A stretch of 64,000 nt of DNA from JASLCR01 sp036405235 (GTDB lineage: Bacteria; Patescibacteriota; Saccharimonadia; Saccharimonadales; Saccharimonadaceae): NCBI GenBank assembly GCA_036405235.1, contig DASWYA010000001.1:682001-746000 (forward strand), given 5' to 3'. Positions 33,718 through 43,047 of the stretch are shown one piece after another. Below the pieces are notes generated by a model. It saw nothing but the letters and a program-made list of their open reading frames with translations, was not told the DNA's origin and did not search any database. Every line of letters begins with the position of its first letter. Position 1 is the first letter of the stretch. Position numbers and translations under genes: made by a program.

Positions 33718-33744
33718 GAACCTCTCGACAAGCAGCTTGCGTGT

Positions 33745-33750
33745 TATAAT
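33745..33750 (+). promoter_or_regulatory. -10 box of tagD, leaderless configuration
   Basis: TATAAT ending nine bases before the ATG at 33760. No Shine-Dalgarno lies between them. Confidence 0.5.
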
Positions 33751-33759
33751 AGTATTCTA

Positions 33760-34182
33760 ATGAAAACTGTTCTCACCTATGGCACATTTGATCTATTGCA
33801 CTACGGACATATAGAAATTTTACGTCGAGCCAAAAGTCTTGCTCAGGGCGGCAAGCTTATCGTTGCCATCTCGTCGGATGAATTTAACGCCCTCAAAGGC
33901 AAAAAAGCTCATATGCCCTTCGAGAAGCGCAAGGAACTTGTTGAAGCGATTCGCTATGTAGATCAAGTAATCGCCGAGAATACCTGGGAGCAGAAGAAAG
34001 AGGATGTGCAAAAATACAATGTAGATATTTTCGTGATGGGCAATGACTGGGAAGGAAAATTTGACGAGCTAAAAGAATTCTGCGATGTCCACTACCTACC
34101 GAGAACTCCGAGCGTATCATCTACTGCTCTACGAAAGATCATATCTGAACTCGAAGAAGTTGAAAACGAAACACTTAGCTGA
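33760..34182 (+). CDS. tagD: Glycerol-3-phosphate cytidylyltransferase
   Basis: 140 residues, close to the 129-132 of TagD/TarD. The N-terminal YGTFDLLHYGHIEILRRAK carries the H-x-G-H site. VMGNDWEGKFDEL and RTPSVSSTALRKII match the TagD motifs (the latter corresponds to R-T-x-G-I-S-T-T). It makes CDP-glycerol from CTP and glycerol-3-phosphate, the donor for the glycerophosphotransferase encoded next. Its presence implies a glycerol-phosphate-containing surface polymer. Confidence 0.92.
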   Translation: MKTVLTYGTFDLLHYGHIEILRRAKSLAQGGKLIVAISSDEFNALKGKKAHMPFEKRKELVEAIRYVDQVIAENTWEQKKEDVQKYNVDIFVMGNDWEGKFDELKEFCDVHYLPRTPSVSSTALRKIISELEEVENETLS

Positions 34183-34208
34183 CCTACACTTCAATGAGTG
34201 TGGTGTAC

Positions 34209-34219
34209 TATAATATAAT
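34209..34219 (+). promoter_or_regulatory. Overlapping -10 boxes before the CDP-glycerol transferase gene
   Basis: Two overlapping TATAAT hexamers at 34209-34214 and 34214-34219. The second ends eight bases before the ATG at 34228. Confidence 0.45.
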
Positions 34220-34227
34220 TATTAAGC

Positions 34228-35334
34228 ATGTCTTTACAGAATAAAGAAAACAACGGCGTATATTATTTCCTTGGCAGTATACCTAGCCATGGGTTGCATG
34301 CCTTACCTCTTTATAGCAAGATAGGAGGCACTTTTGTCGTAACTTCCCAAAAGGCGCTCGATACAATTAGCGCATATGGAGTAAAAGCTATTATGCTCGA
34401 GGATCGACCTGACATCAATCTTAATTTTGGATACAATATTCCGAAAACAATACGTTTCCTAAATAAGCACGCAAAGGTAGTTCTCTTCTATGAGATTTAT
34501 GGATTTCCAATAGGCATGCGGCTTACAAAACCAAAAACATTATTTCTAACACATGGTAACATCCTAAAGCAGTATCTCAGCCCCAAACGGATTACAGCCC
34601 TAAAACAGTATGATTACATGGTAGGATTGGGACCTTACAATCATCACAAGTTTCAAATTGAATATTCTATTCCGGCGAGTAAGCTGCTACCTCTTGGCAT
34701 AGCTCGAACTGATGACGTCGTGGCGAATCGTGGAAAAATTACAGGTGCCGACTCACTCATAGACCTACTGTCTTTAGTACCGAATCAACCAATTATCACT
34801 TACATGCCCACATACTGGGGAGCATCATCGGTCCACAACGTCGGCAAAGAAATCTTGCGTAACATTCCAGATAGCTATAATCTCATCTTTCGTCCACATC
34901 CCCAGACACCTGAGCGAATTATTTACGAGTATCTTGGTATTATTGATGCGAAGCCGGGCAATGTCGTATATGCACCCGAGGGCAAATTCAAAGAAGCGAC
35001 ACTGATTCGAATGTATGAGGCAAGCTCGGCAATCATCGGCGATATAAGTAGTGTAATGCTTGAAGCCATCCTTATAGATAAGCCGCTTCTTTTTGCATAT
35101 GACACAGGTGGACATAGACAGACGGAAAAAGATGTTGAATCCATCAAAGATGTGGTTGATTATTCGGCGCATATCGATATAGAGAGCGTACGGAGCCTAC
35201 CATATATTCTCGAGAATGCACTTGCACGGGGCGTAGACTCGTCAATATGGGAAACTACGAAGGATTACACCTTTTTTCATCACGACGGCACAAGCGTTGC
35301 GTCAATCGCTCAATTCATAAAGAAGCTACTATAA
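34228..35334 (+). CDS. CDP-glycerol glycerophosphotransferase family (TagB/TagF-like)
   Basis: 368 residues, GT-B-like. The C-terminal half has the family motifs: IITYMPTYWG, the catalytic LIFRPHPQTPE, and AIIGDISSVMLEAILIDKPL followed by LLFAYDTGG. The N-terminal half contains KTLFLTHGN (catalytic His region). With TagD upstream it should transfer glycerol phosphate from CDP-glycerol to a lipid-linked acceptor. Its length is nearer to primases (TagB, ~380) than to long polymerases (TagF, ~740), so one or few units may be added. The 3' end overlaps the convergent gene by six bases. Confidence 0.88.
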   Translation: MSLQNKENNGVYYFLGSIPSHGLHALPLYSKIGGTFVVTSQKALDTISAYGVKAIMLEDRPDINLNFGYNIPKTIRFLNKHAKVVLFYEIYGFPIGMRLTKPKTLFLTHGNILKQYLSPKRITALKQYDYMVGLGPYNHHKFQIEYSIPASKLLPLGIARTDDVVANRGKITGADSLIDLLSLVPNQPIITYMPTYWGASSVHNVGKEILRNIPDSYNLIFRPHPQTPERIIYEYLGIIDAKPGNVVYAPEGKFKEATLIRMYEASSAIIGDISSVMLEAILIDKPLLFAYDTGGHRQTEKDVESIKDVVDYSAHIDIESVRSLPYILENALARGVDSSIWETTKDYTFFHHDGTSVASIAQFIKKLL

Positions 35335-37686
35335 ATCTGCTTTTATCGTGTCGACAAACGCGCCCCAAGACCGCTCTCGTTTAATCATCTCTTTAGCAGC
35401 TTGACCAAGTTTTTCAGCAGTTTTTCTGTCCTTCATCAACTGCTCAAGTGCTGCGATGTAGCCATCAATATTATCATACGGAGCAACAGGTATTCCCGTT
35501 TTTCCACTTATTACCGTTTCTGGTACACCTCCTACAGCAGAAGCGATAACTGGAAGCTCCATTGATTGTGCTTCAATAATAGCATTCGGCATTCCTTCGC
35601 CTTCAGATGTAAATAAGAATGCATCATATCCTGCTACATCTGCTATATTAGTGATTCCTTTTGAAAATCCACCCATATATTTTACATTAGGGAGCTTACA
35701 GATCTTCTCAAGCAGTTTTGGCTGTACACTATTTCCGTAAAGTTCTCCATAGATAGTGAACTCTATTTCTAGTCTTTTACTGTGTGCCTCTTTGAGAATT
35801 TCATAGAGTATATCTGGGCGCTTAGCTTTAGCGATTCGAGACGCCCACAGCACGCGGAAAACGGTATTATTTTTGCGATCTGACGTTTTAGCCACCTCCT
35901 CATTTTGTACTTCCTCGTCTTGCTCATCAAATGGAAGTTTATGCACAGTAAATAGCTCTCGAGATACGCCAAATATGTCTACCGTATCATCAATAATCCA
36001 TTGATTATCACAGAATATTTTCGTGGTGTACGGAAGCGCCGGTTCAGCACTCGCCAAAAATGCACTCTGACGCATACCTTCAGGACTGTAATCATATGCA
36101 AATATCGATAGGTACAGTTTCGTATGGAGTGTGATCTGTGGAGCATATAGATTAATAGCGCGAAATGCTTCTTGTGAGTGAATGATGTGTAGCCTTTTTG
36201 GTTTTAACTGGACCATAAGCTGTGCGATAACCCTTGATTGAGTAAGTTGGGTAAGCGAAGTGAAGCTGCGTTCTACTTTGACAAAATGTATTCGCTCATC
36301 GAGTCTTTCTTCCCATGGACAGTCAACATCTTCAGTCGCAACAACAACCACGCGAGCTTTTGGATTGTTTTGTATATAGGCATTAGCGTAGCGAAGGACT
36401 ACAAGACTTGCTCCGCTAGTTTTCAACCACGGTGTCATAATCATATAGTCAACACTTTCGCCTATACGCTCAGCCAACTTCCAATACGCAGCCTGCTCTG
36501 GCCCCATAGTCATCAATTGCCGAGCGTGTAAAGAGTGAAGTCGTCGCCTGGTCGGGAAAAGTCCCGGATCAATATCGTTTAACTTACGCCAGTCACTCAC
36601 GACCCAGTCTGGCACATATACGCCATTGTAGATTTCTGGACCGGTATTTTTACCAGAGGGTGCACTTGTAGCATTTGGTGTATGCAATAGATCACGAGTC
36701 GCCTCAACCATCGTTTGAGCAAATCGATGCGCACGATGATGACTTTCAAGGCGTGGCTTTATATACTTCTTGCCAACCTTCAGAAAAGCCTTTCCGCCCT
36801 TCCTGACTGCCCGTACAGCTGCACCTCTTATACGACTTGTGTTTGGCACAATACTCTCAGTCTTTACTTGCTTACTGATAGTATCTTCATTACTCTTTTG
36901 TGCCACATGGCTTGTTCTCTTAGATCGTTGGTCCTTGTATTTTTTTAGACCACTTGGTGTCAATAATGCATTATCGGAGACAATACCTCCAATCTGTTCA
37001 GTAAGCATAGACGTAGACTTACGGCGATAGAACCAGGAGGTCTTTGGAACAGTCAAGTGCTCAATACCTTTGGCAAGCGTCTCCAAATTCCACAGCCAAT
37101 CCTCAAAGCTAAAACTACGACTACGCAGAGTGGGTCTGTAAGTGACCTCATCAAATGTTGAACGTCGCGTAAACATACACGATGTCCACCAGTTGTCTTC
37201 CACACACGAGCGAGCGTCAAATACTGGATCCGTAGAGCTCTTTACATGCCAAACGTTATGCTTAGCACCAAAGCTTACAACTATTTCTGGATGCAATACA
37301 ACCCTGTCTTTCCCTTGAATAAATACATACGCCTCAACAAGCCATCGATCAGACCAAATATCATCACCGTCGAAGTTAGCAATGTATTCACCCTTTGCCA
37401 GCTTGATTCCGTGATTCCTCGACTCTCCAAGATCACCATATTGAACATATTCGATTTTTAAATCCACATCAACAAGCGCAGCAGCGACTCTATTGTCAAG
37501 ATACTCTTTCGTAAAATCATTAACTCTATCAGCGACAATAATCACTTCACATTCCGCACCAGCTTCACGCACCTTATCAATATTCTGCTGAATACTCTTT
37601 AGTGTTCGATGCAGGAATGTATCTTCGTTATGTGCATTTACAATAATACTGATAGTCGCTGTGTTTTTGGGTGATTTTTTCTTCAT
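35329..37686 (-). CDS. Two-domain glycosyltransferase (GT2 + GT4)
   Basis: 785 residues. The N-terminal GT-A domain (~1-240): ISIIVNAHNEDTFLHRTLKS, YIANFDGDDIWSDRWLVEAY and SFEDWLWNLE. A basic linker (~250-330, TSHVAQKSNEDT and nearby) follows. The C-terminal GT-B domain (~400-785) has FRVLWASRIAKAKRPDILYE and FLFTSEGEGMPNAIIEAQSM, then ELPVIASAVGGVPE, the GT4 nucleotide-sugar site. Two transferase activities on one chain suggest addition of two sugars, or polymerisation of a disaccharide. Start at the ATG 37686 with a TATACT box 10 bases upstream. Confidence 0.85.
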   Translation of the reverse strand: MKKKSPKNTATISIIVNAHNEDTFLHRTLKSIQQNIDKVREAGAECEVIIVADRVNDFTKEYLDNRVAAALVDVDLKIEYVQYGDLGESRNHGIKLAKGEYIANFDGDDIWSDRWLVEAYVFIQGKDRVVLHPEIVVSFGAKHNVWHVKSSTDPVFDARSCVEDNWWTSCMFTRRSTFDEVTYRPTLRSRSFSFEDWLWNLETLAKGIEHLTVPKTSWFYRRKSTSMLTEQIGGIVSDNALLTPSGLKKYKDQRSKRTSHVAQKSNEDTISKQVKTESIVPNTSRIRGAAVRAVRKGGKAFLKVGKKYIKPRLESHHRAHRFAQTMVEATRDLLHTPNATSAPSGKNTGPEIYNGVYVPDWVVSDWRKLNDIDPGLFPTRRRLHSLHARQLMTMGPEQAAYWKLAERIGESVDYMIMTPWLKTSGASLVVLRYANAYIQNNPKARVVVVATEDVDCPWEERLDERIHFVKVERSFTSLTQLTQSRVIAQLMVQLKPKRLHIIHSQEAFRAINLYAPQITLHTKLYLSIFAYDYSPEGMRQSAFLASAEPALPYTTKIFCDNQWIIDDTVDIFGVSRELFTVHKLPFDEQDEEVQNEEVAKTSDRKNNTVFRVLWASRIAKAKRPDILYEILKEAHSKRLEIEFTIYGELYGNSVQPKLLEKICKLPNVKYMGGFSKGITNIADVAGYDAFLFTSEGEGMPNAIIEAQSMELPVIASAVGGVPETVISGKTGIPVAPYDNIDGYIAALEQLMKDRKTAEKLGQAAKEMIKRERSWGAFVDTIKADL

Positions 37687-37704
37687 ACTCTATATAAGTA
37701 TATC

Positions 37705-38997
37705 TTAGCTATTGATGTTTCGATACACGAGCGCCTCAGGATCTGCCTTGTCTTTCATGTCGTAAGGAATAGTCATACCTTCTTCTTTTGACTCCCGCAC
37801 TTGCCCAGAGAAGTCGTGCAGATGCGTAGTGAGAAGTTTAAGCCACTCGCCCCTTTCTGCACGTTCTTGTTTGTAATCCTTCAAATTCACTTCGGGATTT
37901 TTCATAAATTTACCAAAATCCGTTTCAAGTCCAAGACTTTTCTGCTTTTGTACATAGAAGCCATTTTCAGCCATAAGATAGGCTGGTATGCCGAAGTAGC
38001 CGGCAAACATAGCAATATGATATGACGATACAACCGCTAGCTCAACACTACCCAGAACATTGCCCACCACCGGATACCGCCTTTCTTCAACTTGCAGATC
38101 AAGAGCCATTTGAGCTAAATTTACTACCCTATACTCATGATACGGAAAGTCATTTTCAAGCTGAACAACTGACTGAAGTGTATCTTTTAGGGATGCTCGT
38201 ATGTCGTTATAAATATGAGCAAGCATGATGCGATTCTTTGGAAATGTCCTCTTTGCCTGCCTAATTCTGCTCAATACTCGCTTCTTATTGCTCGTTGCAT
38301 ATGATGACATATTTATATGCAACATAATACTCTTAGGCCTCAACCTGTTTATTATTCTTACTTTAACATTCGGCTGCGTATTGTCTCTCCATAGCTCAAA
38401 TATCTCCGTTACATCGTCAAACGAAAAATAAAGCACCTTGCTGTCTAGGAGAGACTGCTTCATATACTCCATAGATTTCCTATCTCTAACACCAAATAAA
38501 GCAGGTGCTCCAACCGCACCAAACAGTTCGTTCAGGATAGGCACAGTTGCCTCTTCTATTTGCTGTCCAGAGAATATATACTCCTTTGGCTTCAAAGAGA
38601 CAACCATATCCTGAATCTTCTCGATCATTCCTTTGCCCCAGTATTTATTAAGGAAGCCGCCGCCATAGATATGCAAAAGTCCGTTTTTGCTCACTTTATC
38701 AACCAGAGATATACCCGCATCGCTCGCGTCAACAAACTTGTCTGCAACAAATAATAGATACTCACAATTAAACCATTTTTTGAATTTTTCAACATGTTCA
38801 GAGCTTTCCAAAGATGCCGCATGAAGCATAATTATAGGCTCGATATCTGTATTCTGCCGATAGAAATAGATCGTATTCTTTAATTGGATAATATCGCCAA
38901 AATTATTGTAACCACCATAACCACCGTAGAGATAGACACGCTTCTCGTTAGACTTGAGAAACTTGGTTGTTTTTTCATCCGTGTAATAATATTTCAT
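37705..38997 (-). CDS. Polysaccharide pyruvyl transferase family protein
   Basis: 430 residues. Motifs of the CsaB/WcaK family: YLYGGYGGYNNFGDIIQL at the N-terminus, the GGGFLNKYWG loop, FGVRDRKSMEYM, and C-terminal VVSSYHIAMFAGYFGIPAYL. The family adds pyruvate ketals from phosphoenolpyruvate to surface polysaccharides, or acts as related glycan transferases. An extended -10 (39021-39029) and an AGGGG Shine-Dalgarno support the start. It lies 18 bases before the two-domain glycosyltransferase on the same strand. Confidence 0.82.
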   Translation of the reverse strand: MKYYYTDEKTTKFLKSNEKRVYLYGGYGGYNNFGDIIQLKNTIYFYRQNTDIEPIIMLHAASLESSEHVEKFKKWFNCEYLLFVADKFVDASDAGISLVDKVSKNGLLHIYGGGFLNKYWGKGMIEKIQDMVVSLKPKEYIFSGQQIEEATVPILNELFGAVGAPALFGVRDRKSMEYMKQSLLDSKVLYFSFDDVTEIFELWRDNTQPNVKVRIINRLRPKSIMLHINMSSYATSNKKRVLSRIRQAKRTFPKNRIMLAHIYNDIRASLKDTLQSVVQLENDFPYHEYRVVNLAQMALDLQVEERRYPVVGNVLGSVELAVVSSYHIAMFAGYFGIPAYLMAENGFYVQKQKSLGLETDFGKFMKNPEVNLKDYKQERAERGEWLKLLTTHLHDFSGQVRESKEEGMTIPYDMKDKADPEALVYRNINS

Positions 38998-39020
38998 TGT
39001 ACCCCTAATCAGCTGTCATC

Positions 39021-39029
39021 ATTCTATCA
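39021..39029 (-). promoter_or_regulatory. Extended -10 promoter of the pyruvyl transferase gene
   Basis: The minus strand reads TGA-TAGAAT, 23 bases before the ATG at 38997. Confidence 0.4.
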
Positions 39030-39079
39030 TATGATTGAGCCGATCTGCTCATTGCAAGTTAGACACTCTCAGGATGTCG

Positions 39080-40255
39080 TTACTTGACTTCAAGTGACGC
39101 AGGTACAACTATCGGATAGTAGGCTTCTTTTTTATAATTAACAAACTGTGCCACATCTCTCTTCTGATCGCAGAAAGTTATTCCATCCTTTAGGCGAACT
39201 GAGGCATTCACCTTATACGTGTCACTGCCAAAAATATTCGGCATCGTGACTGTGAGCTCCTTCTTTTCAGATGGCTTAAACCGCAACTTCACCGGAGACG
39301 TGATATTAAGATTATTCATACCCGCAATAACACTTCCTGCCTTATTTGCCACATTTATTCCAAACACTACTTCTTCATCTGGCGGCTCAATCCCGGCCGT
39401 AAGCTTCACGCTAAACAATACCGTATCTTTCTCTACAGTGGCGTTAACTGAATCGACCGTGATCCTGCCATCACCTCGAGTTTTTTTGTCAGACACAGTC
39501 GACTGCTTGTCAAATAATTCCAGATACCTGTCCGCTATTTCTTCACCAGTGCCTTCATGTACAACAACACCATTTTCGATAAGTACCGCTTTGTCACAGT
39601 ATTCGCGCACAGCCCCCATGCCGTGAGTGACAAAAATTATCGTCTTTGTCTTATCTTCTTTAAGTTCCCTAAAGTAGTCGTAGCACTTACGCTGAAATGA
39701 CGCATCACCTACAGCAAGTACTTCGTCAAGCACGAGAATATCCGACCTTGCCTGAATCGCTACCGCAAATGCCAAGCGAACCTTCATACCACTTGAATAG
39801 TTTTTAATCTTTTGGTCCATGAAATCTTCAAGTTCTGCAAATGCTACAATCTCATCGTAACGCTCGTCAATTTCTTTTTTTGAGAATCCAAGCATAGCAC
39901 CATTAAGATAGACATTTTCTCGCCCAGTAAGCTCAGCCCTAAACCCAACTCCAAGCTCAATAAATGACACGAGTGAGCCGCGATGCTTTACCGAACCACT
40001 CGTTGGCTGATAAATTTCGGAGATTATTTTAAGAAGTGTACTCTTTCCAGATCCGTTACGTCCTAAGATACCGAAAAACTCACCTTTTTTTATATTGAAT
40101 GAAACACCATTTAGCGCGTAAAACTCATTAACTCTCCGATCTTTCTTCTTAAAGACTTGCGTGATAGCTTGCTTCAGCGAATTATTCTTATGATGAGAGT
40201 ACGAGAACTGTTTTTTTACATTACGAATCTCTACCGCATTGTCAGAATCAGACAT
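39080..40255 (-). CDS. Polysaccharide/teichoic-acid ABC exporter ATPase with Wzt-type C-terminal domain
   Basis: 391 residues from the ATG at 40255 (MSDSDNAVEI), two bases after the permease stop; the longer upstream frame overlaps the permease gene and is rejected. Walker A FFGILGRNGSGKSTLLKI, signature YSSGMKVRLAF and Walker B ILVLDEVLAVGD are intact. The extra C-terminal ~140 residues form a beta-sandwich such as Wzt uses to recognise the finished glycan. Together with 40258-41073 it exports lipid-linked polymer across the membrane. Confidence 0.92.
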   Translation of the reverse strand: MSDSDNAVEIRNVKKQFSYSHHKNNSLKQAITQVFKKKDRRVNEFYALNGVSFNIKKGEFFGILGRNGSGKSTLLKIISEIYQPTSGSVKHRGSLVSFIELGVGFRAELTGRENVYLNGAMLGFSKKEIDERYDEIVAFAELEDFMDQKIKNYSSGMKVRLAFAVAIQARSDILVLDEVLAVGDASFQRKCYDYFRELKEDKTKTIIFVTHGMGAVREYCDKAVLIENGVVVHEGTGEEIADRYLELFDKQSTVSDKKTRGDGRITVDSVNATVEKDTVLFSVKLTAGIEPPDEEVVFGINVANKAGSVIAGMNNLNITSPVKLRFKPSEKKELTVTMPNIFGSDTYKVNASVRLKDGITFCDQKRDVAQFVNYKKEAYYPIVVPASLEVK

Positions 40256-40257
40256 TA

Positions 40258-41073
40258 TTACACTTCCTCCGCAAAACTTGGCGAGCGATGACGGAAGTAA
40301 AGCGCACCAACGATACAAAAAGCAACAGCAATCAAGAACGGAGCCACAATAATAAATACATTGTCGGTTAACACATGGGTTGTCTGTACGCCTTGAGTAA
40401 TCCCAAAATAACGTGCATCTTGAATCGCCTGAGTAAGCGGATTAACCAGAAGAAGTAGGGCAATGTCGTGGCTCATACTAACAACTCTATTGATTGGAAA
40501 CATAATTGCCGAACCATAAAATAGCGCCTGACTCACCACGTCCCAAATATAGCTAACATCTCGAAATCTTACATTAATCGCACTTAGTAGAAATGCAAGC
40601 CCTATTCCAAATACGTATAACTCAATGATAAAAACAGGAAGTAGCAACAGCCCCCAGCTGAACCCTACGCCATCAATAGTTGCAAATATGCCCACGACCA
40701 CAAGGTTAATAACTAGATTTATGAGCGCCGACAGACTGGTTGAGATAACGATGATATATTTTGGAAAATTGATCTTACGAATAATCCCGCCCGATGACGT
40801 AACCGACTTCAAGCCCTGTTTAACCACTTCCGAAAAAAAGTTCCACAGTACAATCCCGAGCAACAGCGCTACACCCCAATGTTCAATCTCTTTACCTATA
40901 TGCAAAACTTCAACAAAAAATACATACAAAATAGCAAAGAGAAATAGCGGCCGTAGCAGCGCCCATAGATAGCCAAGCGTTGAACCTTGATAACGTAGCT
41001 TGAAGTCTGTAATTACCAACTCTCGCAGCAATATAAACGAGTAGCGATACCGTGTCTGAAGTTTGTTTATCAT
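40258..41073 (-). CDS. Polysaccharide/teichoic-acid ABC exporter permease (ABC-2, Wzm/TagG-like)
   Basis: 271 residues with six membrane helices. The N-terminal amphipathic segment RELVITDFKLRYQGSTLGYL followed by WALLRPL is diagnostic of the Wzm/TagG/RfbA permease. It partners the adjacent ATPase. A TATAAT box (complement of 41086-41091) lies 12 bases before the ATG, back to back with the sucC promoter. Confidence 0.92.
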   Translation of the reverse strand: MINKLQTRYRYSFILLRELVITDFKLRYQGSTLGYLWALLRPLFLFAILYVFFVEVLHIGKEIEHWGVALLLGIVLWNFFSEVVKQGLKSVTSSGGIIRKINFPKYIIVISTSLSALINLVINLVVVGIFATIDGVGFSWGLLLLPVFIIELYVFGIGLAFLLSAINVRFRDVSYIWDVVSQALFYGSAIMFPINRVVSMSHDIALLLLVNPLTQAIQDARYFGITQGVQTTHVLTDNVFIIVAPFLIAVAFCIVGALYFRHRSPSFAEEV

Positions 41074-41085
41074 ATACTAATGCCA

Positions 41086-41107
41086 ATTATACCCTGTTTG
41101 CTACAAT
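41086..41107. promoter_or_regulatory. Divergent promoters of the ABC exporter and sucCD
   Basis: Minus strand TATAAT (complement of 41086-41091), 12 bases to the ATG at 41073. Plus strand TGC-TACAAT with the hexamer at 41102-41107, 8 bases to the ATG at 41116 (leaderless layout). Confidence 0.5.
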
Positions 41108-41115
41108 GAATATAG

Positions 41116-42180
41116 ATGCTGTTACTAGAGTATGAGGCAAAAAATCTACTTAAGAAGTATGATATTCCAGTCCCCACAGGAGACATAGATATTGATAACG
41201 TACCTACAAACTACCCCATCGTCGTAAAGTCACAGGTTCCCGTAGGTGGGCGCGGCAAACTCGGTGGAATTGCATTTGCCGAAACTAAAAGTCAACTCAA
41301 GACTGTAAGTGATCATATTTTCAATACACCGATAAAAGGCCATCTCCCAAAAGTCTTACTATATGAAGAAAAACTCCCCGTAGCTCGCGAACTTTACGTC
41401 TCACTCACACCACACGCTCAGAACGGGTTCATAAAACTCATGGCACACAGGAATGGTGGAGTTGAGATAGAAACACATACCCCTGAGAGTTTTTATATAG
41501 AGTACATAAATAAAGAAACAAACCTTACACAAGCAGCACAGAAACTGCAGCACTATTTCGACAACTCAATTGAATTAGAAGTTTTGTCAGACCTTATAAA
41601 AAATCTTATTCGCTGCATGACAGAAAATGACGCCACACTGCTTGAAATCAATCCACTTATTCTCGCTGATAACTCACAGCTAATCGCAGCAGACTGCAAA
41701 CTAGAGCTCGACGACAACGCAGCTTTCCGTCATTCCGAATGGAGTTTCGAAGAGCAGCCTCAGGATGCAAACTTTGTCACACTCAATAAAACTGGGAATG
41801 TTGCCACTATTGCCAACGGTGCCGGACTTGCGATGGCCACAGTTGATGCCGTAGCAAACGCCGGTTTAATTCCAGCTAATTTCCTCGACATTGGCGGAGG
41901 TGCTAATGAAGCGAGCGTAACGAAAGCATTTAAAGCAATCGTGGAGTACAAAAACGTACGAGCAATTATTATCAATATATTCGCAGGTATAACTCGCTGT
42001 GACGAGGTAGCTAAAGCTGTTGTCGGAGCAAAAAAACACATCCCTAACCTTCCACCGCTCTTTATTCGGCTCGACGGCACAAATTACGACGAAGCAAAAA
42101 TAATTCTCGATGAAGCACGTATCGAACTCTTGCCTGCTCTAGAAGATTGTTTGATCAAGGCAAAGGAAGTAGCCCGATGA
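41116..42180 (+). CDS. sucC: Succinyl-CoA synthetase (ADP-forming) beta-subunit family
   Basis: 354 residues, about 30 shorter than E. coli SucC. An N-terminal ATP-grasp domain (LLEYEAKNLLKKYDIPVPTG, KSQVPVGGRGKLGGI) has LLEINPLILADN, and the C-terminal ligase domain carries NGAGLAMATVDAVANAG, FLDIGGGANEASVTKAF and NIFAGITRCDEVA. All are characteristic of the SucC/MtkA family. It would carry out substrate-level phosphorylation on a CoA thioester, or make one. There is no citric-acid-cycle gene in the window, so the physiological acid is uncertain. It overlaps sucD as ATGA. Confidence 0.9.
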   Translation: MLLLEYEAKNLLKKYDIPVPTGDIDIDNVPTNYPIVVKSQVPVGGRGKLGGIAFAETKSQLKTVSDHIFNTPIKGHLPKVLLYEEKLPVARELYVSLTPHAQNGFIKLMAHRNGGVEIETHTPESFYIEYINKETNLTQAAQKLQHYFDNSIELEVLSDLIKNLIRCMTENDATLLEINPLILADNSQLIAADCKLELDDNAAFRHSEWSFEEQPQDANFVTLNKTGNVATIANGAGLAMATVDAVANAGLIPANFLDIGGGANEASVTKAFKAIVEYKNVRAIIINIFAGITRCDEVAKAVVGAKKHIPNLPPLFIRLDGTNYDEAKIILDEARIELLPALEDCLIKAKEVAR

Positions 42181-43043
42181 TATCTCCAGGACTTTTCACT
42201 CCAAAAAATGTCATTGTACAAGGCATCACTGGCACACATGGAGCATTTCATACCGAGACGATGCTTGCAAGCGGCACAAATATAGTCGCAGGCACTTCAC
42301 CAAATAAAGCTGGCAGTTTCGTCCACAGAGTTCCAGTATATAAAACGATCCTCGATATCCAAGCCGATTTTACCGTAGACGCCTCTGTTATTTTTGTGCC
42401 GGCTCCCTTTGCAAAAAACGCAATATTTGAAGCAATCGAGGCGAGCGTGCCTCTGATTGTGTGCATCACCGAAGGGATTCCTATCCATGACATGCTTGAG
42501 GTCAAGCAAAAACTAGCTCAGTCTGATTCTATACTTCTCGGACCAAACTGCCCTGGAGTCATCACGCCAGGAAAGGGGAAGTTAGGCATCATACCAGCCA
42601 ACCTCAGCCTCCCTGGTAACGTTGGTATCGTTAGTCGTAGCGGAACATTAACATATGAGGCTATGGCCAGTCTCAGTCGACTCGGAATCGGCCAGCAATA
42701 CGTCATAGGCATAGGTGGCGACCCTGTGCGTGGACTTGATTTTGTAGAATGTCTCGAGCTATTCTCTGGTGATCCAAATGTAGAAAGAATCATTATGATC
42801 GGTGAAATAGGTGGCAAAAGTGAAATTGAGGCGGCCGCATATATATCATCCTCCATGTCAAAACCAGTATTCGGCTATATCGCTGGACACCAAGCACCAA
42901 GAGGCGTCCAACTCGGCCATGCTGGCGCCATACTCGGCTCCAATGAAGAATCTGCCCAGGCAAAAACTACCATACTCCAAGATGCAGGCGTCTCGATGTT
43001 TAGCAGCCTACCAGATTTAATCAAAGACTTTAAGATATACTAG
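42177..43043 (+). CDS. sucD: Succinyl-CoA synthetase alpha-subunit family
   Basis: 288 residues, normal length. The CoA-binding N-domain starts with NVIVQGITGTHGAFHTETML, then VPAPFAKNAIFEAIEA, LLGPNCPGVITPGKGKLGI and GIVSRSGTLTYEAM. The phosphohistidine loop QLGHAGAILG is intact. I use the ATG at 42177, which overlaps the sucC stop; an earlier in-frame ATG at 42147 lies inside sucC. With SucC it forms the active ligase. The start of the following GT2 gene is four bases after this stop. Confidence 0.93.
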   Translation: MISPGLFTPKNVIVQGITGTHGAFHTETMLASGTNIVAGTSPNKAGSFVHRVPVYKTILDIQADFTVDASVIFVPAPFAKNAIFEAIEASVPLIVCITEGIPIHDMLEVKQKLAQSDSILLGPNCPGVITPGKGKLGIIPANLSLPGNVGIVSRSGTLTYEAMASLSRLGIGQQYVIGIGGDPVRGLDFVECLELFSGDPNVERIIMIGEIGGKSEIEAAAYISSSMSKPVFGYIAGHQAPRGVQLGHAGAILGSNEESAQAKTTILQDAGVSMFSSLPDLIKDFKIY

Positions 43044-43047
43044 TACC

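Noticed and set aside
36238..37461. Plus-strand open frames in the 36-37 kb region
   Set aside because: Antisense to the GT2-GT4 gene, whose motifs are conserved on the minus strand.
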